Shown here: positions 40,516-48,938 of the stretch, piece after piece
Position numbering within the stretch: position 1 is the stretch's first letter
Layout: every line of letters begins with the position of its first letter
NCBI RefSeq assembly: GCF_018139625.1
Contig: NZ_JAGSOH010000022.1
Location: 1 to 64,000 of the forward strand
From: Actinospica acidithermotolerans
Lineage (GTDB): Bacteria; Actinomycetota; Actinomycetes; Streptomycetales; Catenulisporaceae
Length of the DNA stretch: 64,000 nt
Reading direction: 5' to 3'
Made by a program: the position numbers and the translations under genes
The notes under the pieces: model-generated
Told to the model about the DNA's origin: nothing
Database searches by the model: none
The model's input: only the letters and a program-made list of their open reading frames with translations

Positions 40516-41173
40516 GCAGTACCTCCTCGATCAGTGCCGGGTCGGGGACGGCGGGCAGCACCGCGTCCCTGGTGCGCACGAGCTCGGCCCGCAGCAGGTC
40601 CTCGACCAGCACGGCCACGGCGCTGAACGGCAGCCGCAGATGGGCCGAGAGCTCGGCGACGGACAGCGGGCTGCGGCAGCGGCGGAGGATGTCGAGGTGC
40701 TCGGGGAACAGGCGGCGCTGCGCGCTCACCGCCTGGGTCACCGCGGAGCTCTGCCAGGGCGTGCCGATCGCGACGACGAGCGTGACCAGGTCGAGCCGGG
40801 TCCGCGCCGCCGGTCCGCCGCGGCCGCCGGTGAGCACGTAGATCCGCTCGGGGCCCGTGTCCTGCGCCGCATCCGCGCCAGGCCGGGCGGATCGCCGCAC
40901 CATCGGGCCCGAATCCTGCGCCGCGTCCACGCCGGGCCGGGCGGGTCGCCGCACCATCGGGCCCGGGTCCTGTGCCGCGTCCGCGGACGGCCGGGCCGGT
41001 CGCCGCACCATCGAGCCCGGGTCCTGCGCCGCATCCGCGCCAGGCCGGGCGGATCGCCGCACCATCGGGCCCTGGTCCTGCGCCGCATCCGCGCCAGGCC
41101 GGGCGGATCGCCGCACCATCGGGCCCTGGTCCTGCGCCGCGTCCGCGCCAGGCCGGGCGGGTCGCCGCATCAT
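40496..41173 (-). CDS. CvnC-like DUF742 protein with N-terminal 18-residue repeats
   Basis: 225 residues. The C-terminal 110 residues are DUF742: YVLTGGRGGPAARTRLDLVT, VTQAVSAQRRLFPEHLDILR, SPLSVAELSAHLRLPFSAVA. Normal DUF742 proteins are about 120 residues. Here about 108 more residues at the N-terminus form six 18-residue units of the type MVRRSARPGADAAQDQGP, basic then acidic/polar. ATG 41173 overlaps the sensor-kinase stop as ATGA. The first unit begins MMRRPARPG. Repeats are coded by 54-bp tandem DNA copies, so length may vary among strains. Confidence 0.88.
   Translation of the reverse strand: MMRRPARPGADAAQDQGPMVRRSARPGADAAQDQGPMVRRSARPGADAAQDPGSMVRRPARPSADAAQDPGPMVRRPARPGVDAAQDSGPMVRRSARPGADAAQDTGPERIYVLTGGRGGPAARTRLDLVTLVVAIGTPWQSSAVTQAVSAQRRLFPEHLDILRRCRSPLSVAELSAHLRLPFSAVAVLVEDLLRAELVRTRDAVLPAVPDPALIEEVLRGLQRL
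40850..41173. repeat. 54-bp tandem repeat, six copies, in frame
   Basis: Six head-to-tail 54-bp units inside the DUF742 gene; units 2 and 3 and the last are nearly identical, others differ at a few codons (Ser/Pro at position 5, Q/P/S/T near the end). The period is a multiple of three, so copy-number change keeps the frame. Confidence 0.85.
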
Positions 41174-42210
41174 GGCTCGACGACCTCGGCGGCCGGGTCG
41201 TACCGCCGCCGTCTCGGCAGGCCCTGGCCGGTGACCTCGGCCGGCTCGGCGCTGCGCGGGCCTCGGTGCGCGGGTCGCGGGCGGGCGGGCGCGGGCTGCC
41301 CGGCCTCGGGCGCGGACCGTACCTCGGGCCGCGGGTCCGGCGCGCCGCGCAGCAGCACCTCCGGGACCCGGATCGAGGCCCGGATCCCGACGTCGCCGGC
41401 GCGCTGCAGGGTGACTTCGAACCCTGCCGCGCGGGCCAGCTTGCCGACCACCGCGAGCCCGAGCTGCGGCGTCTCGCCGAGCGCGGACAGCTCGAAGCCG
41501 ATGGTCTCGGTGCGCAGCGCCAGGTCCGCGCGGCCGAGCGTGTTCGGCCCCATGCCGATGCCCGCGTCCAGCACGTCGATGACGAGCCCGTTCGGCACCT
41601 CGTAGGCGCTCACCTCGACCCTGGCCTCCGGCGGGGAGTAGCGGGTGGCGTTGTCCAGCAGCTCGGCGAGCGCGTGGATCAGCGGTTCGGCGCACGCGCC
41701 GTCGACCACCGAGTGCTCCGGCAGCCGGCCGATGTCCACGCGCGGGTACTCGGTGATCCGCGCCATGGCGCCGCGCAGCACGCCGAGCACCGGGATCGGC
41801 CGCGGCCAACGGCGTTCCGGGCGCTCGCCGCCGAGTACGGCCAGGCTGTCGGCGAGCCGGCCGATCAGCGCCGTGCCGTGGTCGACGTGCAGCAGGTCGC
41901 CGAACACGTCGGCGTCGGCGCCGTGCCGGGACTCCATGTCCCGCAGCTCGCGCAGCTGCTGGTCGACCAGGGCCTGGATGCGGCGGGCGAGGTTGACGAA
42001 GGCGCGCCGGGCGCTCTCGCGCGGATCGCCGTTCGGCCGCAGCCGGGTGGCCTCGTCGAGCTCCGCCTCGTACCGGGCGCGGATCCGGCGGCCGCGCAGC
42101 CACGCCGCGTAAGCCGCGACGGCGAAACCGGCCAGGAAGGCCAGCGTCGCCGTGAGTACCGGGGCGGTCGTCAGGTGGGCGGAGTCGGCGGTCGACCGCG
42201 TAAAGAGCAT
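41170..42210 (-). CDS. CvnA-like sensor ATPase of a conservon
   Basis: 346 residues. One N-terminal transmembrane segment (about 16-38), a helical dimer region (LARRIQALVDQQLRELRDME, LHVDHGTALIGRLADSLAVL) and a HATPase_c domain (ELLDNATRYSPPEARVEVSA, DVLDAGIGMGP, LGLAVVGKLARAAGFEVTLQ). Proline/arginine-rich C-tail. ATG 42210 is preceded by AAGGA; the long upstream frame is rejected. It is followed directly by DUF742 and GTPase genes, but the roadblock gene that usually sits between is on the other strand at 42614. Confidence 0.9.
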   Translation of the reverse strand: MLFTRSTADSAHLTTAPVLTATLAFLAGFAVAAYAAWLRGRRIRARYEAELDEATRLRPNGDPRESARRAFVNLARRIQALVDQQLRELRDMESRHGADADVFGDLLHVDHGTALIGRLADSLAVLGGERPERRWPRPIPVLGVLRGAMARITEYPRVDIGRLPEHSVVDGACAEPLIHALAELLDNATRYSPPEARVEVSAYEVPNGLVIDVLDAGIGMGPNTLGRADLALRTETIGFELSALGETPQLGLAVVGKLARAAGFEVTLQRAGDVGIRASIRVPEVLLRGAPDPRPEVRSAPEAGQPAPARPRPAHRGPRSAEPAEVTGQGLPRRRRYDPAAEVVEP

Positions 42211-42613
42211 CAAGGTCCTTGGATCTTCGGGGCGGGGGCACGCGCCTCGGCGGCGGGTTCGCGCGTACCGCCAAAGGCTTACCGCGAAGTGCCGGGTCCG
42301 CGCGGCGTTTTCCGGGCGTTCGCCCAGCGCACGCCACGGGGGGGTGGCCAGCGCCGTGGCGCGCGCCCTCGAACGGACTTTCGGCGGACTTTCCCGCGGA
42401 ACCGGCCCCGGCCGGCGAACCGCGCTGCGAGGGTGGGTGGGCAATCGCACGGAACGGAACTCGAAAAGAGGTTCGCGGCTGAGGTGGATACGCGTGCCGA
42501 CACGCAGGAGAAGGAACGATCCGCAGGCCGCCGCTGGCCTCCCGGCGCCCGGGGGCGCGGCGGCCGCCGAAACCAGCAGATCCGAAGTCAGACGACCATC
42601 TAAGGAGCACCCC
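42211..42613. promoter_or_regulatory. 403-bp divergent region between sensor ATPase and roadblock genes
   Basis: Contains AAGGAG just before the roadblock start (42603-42608) and AAGGA before the sensor ATPase. The rest is GC-rich with no ORF I support and no strong palindrome; promoters for both directions must be here. Confidence 0.4.
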
Positions 42614-42988
42614 ATGTCCATGACCGTAGACGCCGCGCTCAAGGAGGCGATGAGTGTCGACGGCGCGATCGGAGCAGCGCTGGTCGACTACAGCAGCGGC
42701 ATGTCGCTCGGCGCGGTGAGCGCGTCGAAGGAACTCGACCTGACGGTCGCGGCCGCGGGCAACACCGAGGTCGTGCGCGCCAAGATGCGCACGATGGAGA
42801 TGCTCAAGATGAACGACGCGATCGAGGACATCCTGATCACCCTCGGCCGCCAGTTCCACCTGATCGTGCCGCTGACCTCGCGCGCCGGGGCCGGGCTGTT
42901 CCTCTACCTGGCGCTGGACAAGTCGCGCGGCAACCTGGCGCTCGCGCGGCACCAGCTGCGCGTCGTGGCCGACAACATCGAGCTCTGA
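42614..42988 (+). CDS. Roadblock/LC7 domain protein
   Basis: 124 residues, a single roadblock fold: VDAALKEAMSVDGAIGAALV, YSSGMSLGAVSASKELDLTV, EDILITLGRQFHLIVPLTSR and AGLFLYLALDKSRGNLALAR. Roadblock proteins serve as partners of MglA/Cvn-type GTPases. In standard conservons it is the second gene of the operon; here it is divergent from the sensor ATPase but close enough to share control. ATG 42614. Confidence 0.93.
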   Translation: MSMTVDAALKEAMSVDGAIGAALVDYSSGMSLGAVSASKELDLTVAAAGNTEVVRAKMRTMEMLKMNDAIEDILITLGRQFHLIVPLTSRAGAGLFLYLALDKSRGNLALARHQLRVVADNIEL

Positions 42989-42991
42989 GCA

Positions 42992-43030
42992 GCGGTGGGG
43001 CGGGGGTTCCCGACGCCCGCGCCCCACCGC
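42992..43030 (+). terminator. Hairpin after the roadblock gene
   Basis: GCGGTGGGGC (42992-43001) pairs with GCCCCACCGC (43021-43030), with additional inner G/C pairs. Begins 4 bp after the stop. Confidence 0.75.
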
Positions 43031-43077
43031 GGCCGGACCGGAGCTCGCTTCGGGGAGGAGTCGCTTCGCCCGGCGAA

Positions 43078-43479
43078 TCCTCCCCGCACGATCTCAGGCC
43101 CGCGCACGCCAGTCCGGGTCGCGGCCCAGCCAGCCCGCGAGCCGGTCGCACGGCGCCGATCCCGCATCGGCGGCGTGCACCTCGGCGAACGGCACCTCGG
43201 CACCGCGCCGCTCCTCCCCGCACGATCTCAGGCCCGCGCACCCCAGTTCGGGTCGCGGCCCAGCCAGCCCGCGAGCCGGTCGCACGGCGCCGATCCCGCA
43301 TCGGCGGCGTGCACCTCGGCGAACGGCACCTCGGCGCCGCGCCGCTCCTCCCCGCACGATCTCAGGCCCGCGCACGCCAGTTCGGGTCGCGGCCCAGCCA
43401 GCCCGCGAGCCGGTCGCACGGCGCCGATCCCGCATCGGCGGCGTGCACCGCGGCGAACGGCACCTCGGCGCCGCGCCGC
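43078..43479. repeat. 134-bp tandem triplication of a gene 3' end
   Basis: Three near-identical 134-bp units start at 43078, 43212 and 43346; landmark sequences recur exactly 134 bp apart and only a few bases differ. The third unit is the natural 3' end and stop of the TIGR03086-type gene (43362); the other two are extra copies lying beyond the stop. Because 134 is not a multiple of three, the copies shift frame relative to one another but each repeats the same C-terminal coding piece and stop. Confidence 0.9.
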
Positions 43480-44024
43480 TCCGGGGGCAGCACCGTGCGG
43501 GCGAATCCGAGCACGAACTCGGCCAGCTCCTGATCCAGCCCGGCCGTGTCGACGCCGAGCGCACGCGCCAGGTCCCAGGCGTGCGTCGCCGTTTCCATCA
43601 CGTAGCCGTGGAACGCGAACCGGCCCGGCGCGCTCCCCCACGGCACCGCGACCAGGGCCTCCATGCTCGCCTCGGCGGCCCACGCCTTCGCCACGCGGCC
43701 GGAGGCCTCGTCGTACGCGGCGCTCCACTCGTCGTCCGCCACGCCGCGGACCATCGGCTCGAGCGCCAGCCCGTTTCCGCCCTCGCCGATCAGCGCCCAC
43801 CTGTTGCAGCCGCCGAGGACGTGCCCGAGCAGGTCGCGCACGTCGAACTCCGCACACGGCGTCGGCGCCGGCATCTGCTCGGCCTTCGCGGCGGCGACCA
43901 GCTCCGCCATCTGGGCGCGGGCCCGGGCGTACCACGGACGCGGGTCGGCGATCTGCCCGCCGTCGGTGCGGTCGCCGGCGCGGTCGCGGTCGCTGCTCTC
44001 GCCGATGCTGCGGTCGTCTGCCAT
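43362..44024 (-). CDS. TIGR03086/maleylpyruvate-isomerase-like (DinB-fold) protein
   Basis: 220 residues. DinB-like four-helix protein: RARAQMAELVAAAKAEQMPA, PTPCAEFDVRDLLGHVLGGC, METATHAWDLARALGVD with the metal-binding His. The TIGR03086 group is related to mycothiol-dependent isomerases. ATG 44024 follows GGAGG. The C-terminal end (AVHAADAGSAPCDRLAGWLG) is encoded in the third copy of a 134-bp tandem repeat. Divergent from a WYL regulator, a common pairing. Confidence 0.85.
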   Translation of the reverse strand: MADDRSIGESSDRDRAGDRTDGGQIADPRPWYARARAQMAELVAAAKAEQMPAPTPCAEFDVRDLLGHVLGGCNRWALIGEGGNGLALEPMVRGVADDEWSAAYDEASGRVAKAWAAEASMEALVAVPWGSAPGRFAFHGYVMETATHAWDLARALGVDTAGLDQELAEFVLGFARTVLPPERRGAEVPFAAVHAADAGSAPCDRLAGWLGRDPNWRARA

Positions 44025-44134
44025 GAGGTCCTCCGTGAACCATCGTCTCTCCCCCGCGACCGGACGCCGCGGCGAAACGATGCTCACGCTTAAACCAGAC
44101 AGAACCCGTCAGGTTTTGGTGCCAGGATGCCAGG

Positions 44135-45106
44135 GTGAAATCCGACCGACTGCTCTCGATCCTGCTGCTGCTCCAGACGCGCGGCCGGGTGCCCGCGAGC
44201 GAGCTGGCGCGGCGGCTCGAGGTGACGCCGCGCACGATCTACCGCGACGTCGAGGCGCTCTCGGCCGCCGGAGTCCCGGTGTACGCCGAACGCGGCCGTT
44301 TCGGCGGGATCGAACTGCTGCCGGGCTTCCGCACCGATGTGACCGGCATGACCGGCGACGAGGCGAGGGCGCTGTTCGTGATGGCCACGAGCTGCGCGCA
44401 CAGCGCGCTCGGCCTGGACGCGGCACTCGGCTCGGCGCTGCGCAAGATCATGGCGGCGCTGCCCGCGCCGCATCGCCCGGCCGCCGAGCTGACGAGCCGC
44501 CGGATTCTCGTGGACCCGGAGCGCTGGTGGCCGGCGCCGCGTGCCGAGGTCGACATCGACCTGCTGCACGCCGCAGTCGTGACCGATCACCGGCTCGTGA
44601 TCCGCTACCGGCACAGCGACGACCCGAAGGTCCACACGTACACGGTCGACCCCTACGGCCTCGTCTTCAAGGCAGGGACCTGGTACCTGGTCGCCGACCG
44701 GCAGGCCAAGCCGAGGCTGTTCCGCGCGGACCGCATCCTCGGCGCGCGCATCACCGACGACCCCGTACGCCGCCGCACCGGGGCCGAACTCGCCGATGTC
44801 TGGTCCGGCCTGCGCAACGAGGTCGAGCGGCGCTCGGCCGGCGTGGCGGTCCGCGCCCGCGTGCGCACCGAACGGCTCGCCTGGTTCATCCGCGTCAGCG
44901 GCACCCAGCTGGCGCAATACCCTGTCGAGTCCGCTGGCGAGTGGACCGAGGTGCAGCTCGCGTACCCCGCCCTGCGCGCCGTACGCCAACTCCTCCCGCA
45001 CGCCGACTCCGTCGAGGTCCTCGACCCGCCGGAGGCGCGCGCCGAACTCGCCGAGGCCGCGCGCGCGGTGACAGAGCTCTACCGGGATCGCCGGGAAACG
45101 CGGTGA
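44135..45106 (+). CDS. YafY-type HTH regulator with WYL domain
   Basis: 323 residues. Winged HTH (1-60: RLLSILLLLQTRGRVPASEL, EVTPRTIYRDVEALSAAGVP) then WYL domain (about 140-225: VIRYRHSDDPKVHTYTVDPY, GLVFKAGTWYLVADRQAK) and WCX C-terminal extension. WYL regulators sense nucleotides or single-stranded nucleic acid in some cases. GTG 44135. Divergent from the TIGR03086 protein gene; likely controls it and itself. Confidence 0.92.
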   Translation: MKSDRLLSILLLLQTRGRVPASELARRLEVTPRTIYRDVEALSAAGVPVYAERGRFGGIELLPGFRTDVTGMTGDEARALFVMATSCAHSALGLDAALGSALRKIMAALPAPHRPAAELTSRRILVDPERWWPAPRAEVDIDLLHAAVVTDHRLVIRYRHSDDPKVHTYTVDPYGLVFKAGTWYLVADRQAKPRLFRADRILGARITDDPVRRRTGAELADVWSGLRNEVERRSAGVAVRARVRTERLAWFIRVSGTQLAQYPVESAGEWTEVQLAYPALRAVRQLLPHADSVEVLDPPEARAELAEAARAVTELYRDRRETR

Positions 45107-45137
45107 GGCGGAGGTCCGTGTCAGGATCCTCCGCCTC
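45105..45137. terminator. Bidirectional hairpin
   Basis: GAGGCGGAGG (45105-45114) and CCTCCGCCTC (45128-45137), between the convergent WYL and EF-Tu genes; overlaps the WYL stop codon. Confidence 0.7.
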
Positions 45138-45158
45138 GCCGTCCTTCATCTCGTCCCG

Positions 45159-46340
<1,182 letters not shown>

Positions 46341-46546
46341 GATTCCGATGTTCCCGCCTGGATAAGAGTCCTGCGGAGTCCCTGGATCGCCGACCGCCCC
46401 CGCACGGGACTCCGTCAGGGGTCGAGGTCGGGAACGGTCAGCTTCGGACGCCGTCGAGCAGCGCTGCGATCGCCGCGTGCGCTGAGGCCGGGAAGATCAG
46501 GGCAGCCCTCGGCGCGCCCGCGACTGCGGACGGGTGCGCGAAGGAG

Positions 46547-46575
46547 TGCCGGAACATGCCCACGATGTTCCGGCA
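46547..46575 (-). terminator. Hairpin after the sigma-factor gene
   Basis: TGCCGGAACAT (46547-46557) and its exact complement (46565-46575), loop GCCCACG, between the sigma-factor stop and the EF-Tu leader. Confidence 0.75.
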
Positions 46576-46598
46576 GCGGGGGGCTCACCGCAAGCGAA

Positions 46599-47375
46599 TT
46601 ACCCGCCGAAGCCGGACCGCAGGTCGCGCAGGATCCGGGTGAGCAGCCGGGAGACCTGCATCTGGGACACGCCGAGCTCCGCGCCGATCTCCGTCTGGGT
46701 CATCCCGCGGAAGTAGCGCATCAGCAGGATCCGCTTGTCCCGCTCGCCGAGCCCGGCGACCAGGTTCTTGAGCACCTGGCGGTCTATCATCAGGTCGAAC
46801 GCCGGGTCCTGGTCGCCGAGCAGTTCGCCGAGCAGCGCGCCGTCCGCCTCCTCGCCGACCGGGTGGTCGAGCGACGCGGTGGTGTACGCCTCGGAGGCGT
46901 CGATCGCCTCGACGATCTCCTCCTCCGTCGCCTCGAGCCGCTCGGCGAGTTCGAGCACGGTCGGCTCGCGGCCGAGCTCGGAGACCATCTCCTCGACCGC
47001 CTTGCGCAGCGCGCCGGTCAGCTCCTGCAGCCGGCGCGGCACGTGCACCGACCACGTCGTGTCGCGGAAGTAGCGTTTGATCTCGCCGACGATCATCGGC
47101 GTCGCGTACCCGAGGAAGCCGGTCCCGTAGGAGGGGTCGAAGTTGTCCACGGCCTTGATCAGGCCGAGATAGGCGACCTGCTCGAAGTCCTCCTCGGACG
47201 CGCCGCCGCGCACGTAGCGGTGCGCCAGGTGCCGCGCGTACGGCATGTGGTCCTCGACGATCTCGGCGCGCAGCCGATCGCGGTCGGGGTCTTCCGGGGA
47301 GAGCGTCGCGAGGTGGCGCAGCACCTTCATCGTCGCGGCGCGCTGCTCATCGCGGGCGATGGTGTCCGTCTTCAT
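46599..47375 (-). CDS. SigB/SigF-family RNA polymerase sigma factor
   Basis: 258 residues. Sigma-70 group 3: region 2 (DRLRAEIVEDHMPYARHLAH, FEQVAYLGLIKAVDNFDPSY, FLGYATPMIVGEIKRYFRD), region 3 (RRLQELTGALRKAVEEMVSE) and region 4 (GLGERDKRILLMRYFRGMTQ, TEIGAELGVSQMQVSRLLTR). This is the stress/development type that is controlled by anti-sigma kinases and STAS antagonists. ATG 47375, 2 bp after the anti-sigma gene, so cotranscribed and probably coupled. Confidence 0.93.
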   Translation of the reverse strand: MKTDTIARDEQRAATMKVLRHLATLSPEDPDRDRLRAEIVEDHMPYARHLAHRYVRGGASEEDFEQVAYLGLIKAVDNFDPSYGTGFLGYATPMIVGEIKRYFRDTTWSVHVPRRLQELTGALRKAVEEMVSELGREPTVLELAERLEATEEEIVEAIDASEAYTTASLDHPVGEEADGALLGELLGDQDPAFDLMIDRQVLKNLVAGLGERDKRILLMRYFRGMTQTEIGAELGVSQMQVSRLLTRILRDLRSGFGG

Positions 47376-47377
47376 CG

Positions 47378-47860
47378 TCAGGCGCCGGCCGCCGGGGAGA
47401 GCGGTTCGGTCATGGTCAGCGTGCCGATCCCGTCGCGTACCTCCCAGTGCGGGGGGCCGACGAGCGCGCAGAGCATCAGCCAGCCGAGGTCCTCGGCGTC
47501 CGGGTTGCGCTCGGGCGCGGGCCCGCTGACGGATATCCGCAGGTGCTGCGGGAGCCGGTCGAAGCGCAGCGTGACCATGGCGTCGGTTCGCGGCCCGCGC
47601 AGCGCGCCCAGGAACAGCGCGCACGCCTCGTCCACCGCGAGCCTGATGTCCGTCACCCGGCCGATCGGCAGCCCGGCGAGACCCGCCACGTGCATCGCCG
47701 TCATCCGGGCGAGCGCGAGGTGGTCCTTGTCCGCGGCGAAGCTGAGTACCGCCAGACGCCGCGGCGCGCGCTCGACCGGAACCTCCCGCAGCGGCTCGGC
47801 GGCCCGGCCCCTCTCGTCGGGCGAGTCGAGCCCCTGTTCGTCCAGCGAGGTGCGCGTCAT
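47378..47860 (-). CDS. RsbW-like anti-sigma factor (HATPase)
   Basis: 160 residues. Central GHKL-type fold: KDHLALARMTAMHVAGLAGL, GRVTDIRLAVDEACALFLGA and late GPPHWEVRDGIGTLTMTEPL. The N-box Asn normally following DEAC is Leu-Phe here, and the G-box is weak, so ATP binding or kinase activity may be reduced, as in several actinobacterial sigma-F/B antagonists. Directly upstream of the sigma gene, so it is the likely specific antagonist. ATG 47860. Confidence 0.85.
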   Translation of the reverse strand: MTRTSLDEQGLDSPDERGRAAEPLREVPVERAPRRLAVLSFAADKDHLALARMTAMHVAGLAGLPIGRVTDIRLAVDEACALFLGALRGPRTDAMVTLRFDRLPQHLRISVSGPAPERNPDAEDLGWLMLCALVGPPHWEVRDGIGTLTMTEPLSPAAGA

Positions 47861-47909
47861 CGATCAGCTTCACTTCCGGTCGTTCGGCCCTGCAGATACG
47901 GACGCACGG

Positions 47910-47934
47910 GTAACCGGCGAGCCGGAAGCTAAAC
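47910..47934 (-). promoter_or_regulatory. Candidate SigB-type promoter of the anti-sigma/sigma operon
   Basis: On the minus strand, GTTT (47934-47931), 15-nt spacer, GGTTAC (47915-47910), about 50 bp before the anti-sigma start. SigB/SigF promoters have the form GTTT-N14-16-GGGTA, so this is a near match that would allow autoregulation. Confidence 0.45.
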
Positions 47935-48002
47935 ATCCGGGCGCCGGGCGAGCCGATACGATGGCCGTGACCGTAGGCACGAGCGGCCGGGGGATTCACC
48001 GG

Positions 48003-48938
48003 ATGTCTCAGCAGCTGTCCCAGTCCGTGAGCGTGGAGACCGCCTTCGTCCTCGGCGGCGGCGGCGCCTGGGGCGCCTACGAGGTGGGCATGCTCCGGGC
48101 ACTGCTCGAAGCGGGCATCGAACCGGATCTCATCCTGGGCACGTCGGTGGGCGCGATCAACGGCTCCGCCTTCGCGGCCGACCCGGGCCTCGAGTGCGTG
48201 GGGCGGCTCGAGAAGGTCTGGACCGAGCTGGATTCCGGCGGCGTGTTCGAGGGCTCGCTGTTCACGCGCCTGAGTACGGCGATCCGCAGCCGCACGCACC
48301 TGTTCTCGAACGACACGCTGCGCAGGCTGCTCGCCGACGAGCTCGCCGGCGCCCGGATCGAGGAGCTCGCGCTGCCGTTCCAGTGCGTGGCCGCCTCGAT
48401 CGAGCGTGCCGCGGAGCACTGGTTCACGGAGGGGCCGGTCATCGAGGCGGTGCTGGCTTCGTGCGCCGTCCCCGGCCTGCTGCCGCCGGTCGAGATCGAC
48501 GGCGAGCACTACCTCGACGGCGGCCTCGTGGACAGCGTGCCGCTCAGCCGCGCGGTCCGGCTGGGCGCGCGCCGGATCTTCATCCTGCACGCCGGGCTGG
48601 TCGAGAAGCCGCTGGCCGCGCCGAAGCAGCCGTGGGAGGTCGCCTCGGTCGTCTTCGAGATCGCCCGCCGGCACCGTTTCACCCGCGCGTTCACCGACCT
48701 GCCGGCCGGCGCCGCCGCGTACCTGATGCCGACCGGCAACACGCCGGACGACCCGGACGAGGGCATCGGCCGCTACCTGCGCTACCGCGACTACAGCCAG
48801 GCGCACGACCGGATCCAGCGCGCGTACCGGGCCTCCGCCGCGTTCCTGGCGACCCTCGACGCCGGCGCGGACGCGGCTTCCGGCAAGGCCGACACGGCCG
48901 GCGCGGAGGCCGACGCCGGGGGGATCAGCCGGCCGTAG
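48003..48938 (+). CDS. Patatin-like phospholipase
   Basis: 311 residues. Patatin fold: oxyanion FVLGGGGAWGAYEVGML, nucleophile Ser in ILGTSVGAINGSAF, catalytic Asp in YLDGGLVDSVPLSRAV. Expected to hydrolyse membrane lipids or acyl esters from the cytoplasmic side. ATG 48003 with a purine-rich GGGGGA upstream; the longer frame is rejected. Divergent from the anti-sigma gene. Tail overlaps the flavin dehydrogenase by 14 bp on the other strand. Confidence 0.92.
   Translation: MSQQLSQSVSVETAFVLGGGGAWGAYEVGMLRALLEAGIEPDLILGTSVGAINGSAFAADPGLECVGRLEKVWTELDSGGVFEGSLFTRLSTAIRSRTHLFSNDTLRRLLADELAGARIEELALPFQCVAASIERAAEHWFTEGPVIEAVLASCAVPGLLPPVEIDGEHYLDGGLVDSVPLSRAVRLGARRIFILHAGLVEKPLAAPKQPWEVASVVFEIARRHRFTRAFTDLPAGAAAYLMPTGNTPDDPDEGIGRYLRYRDYSQAHDRIQRAYRASAAFLATLDAGADAASGKADTAGAEADAGGISRP

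Noticed and set aside
40850-41173. CRISPR or intergenic satellite
   Set aside because: The 54-bp units are contiguous and in frame inside the DUF742 gene.
42211-43027. Upstream extensions of the sensor-ATPase and DUF742 frames on the minus strand
   Set aside because: Composition is low-complexity, the frames overlap the roadblock gene, and good ribosome sites mark the shorter starts.
43078-43479. CRISPR-like array
   Set aside because: The 134-bp units abut directly with no unique spacers and encode a gene end; this is a tandem duplication.
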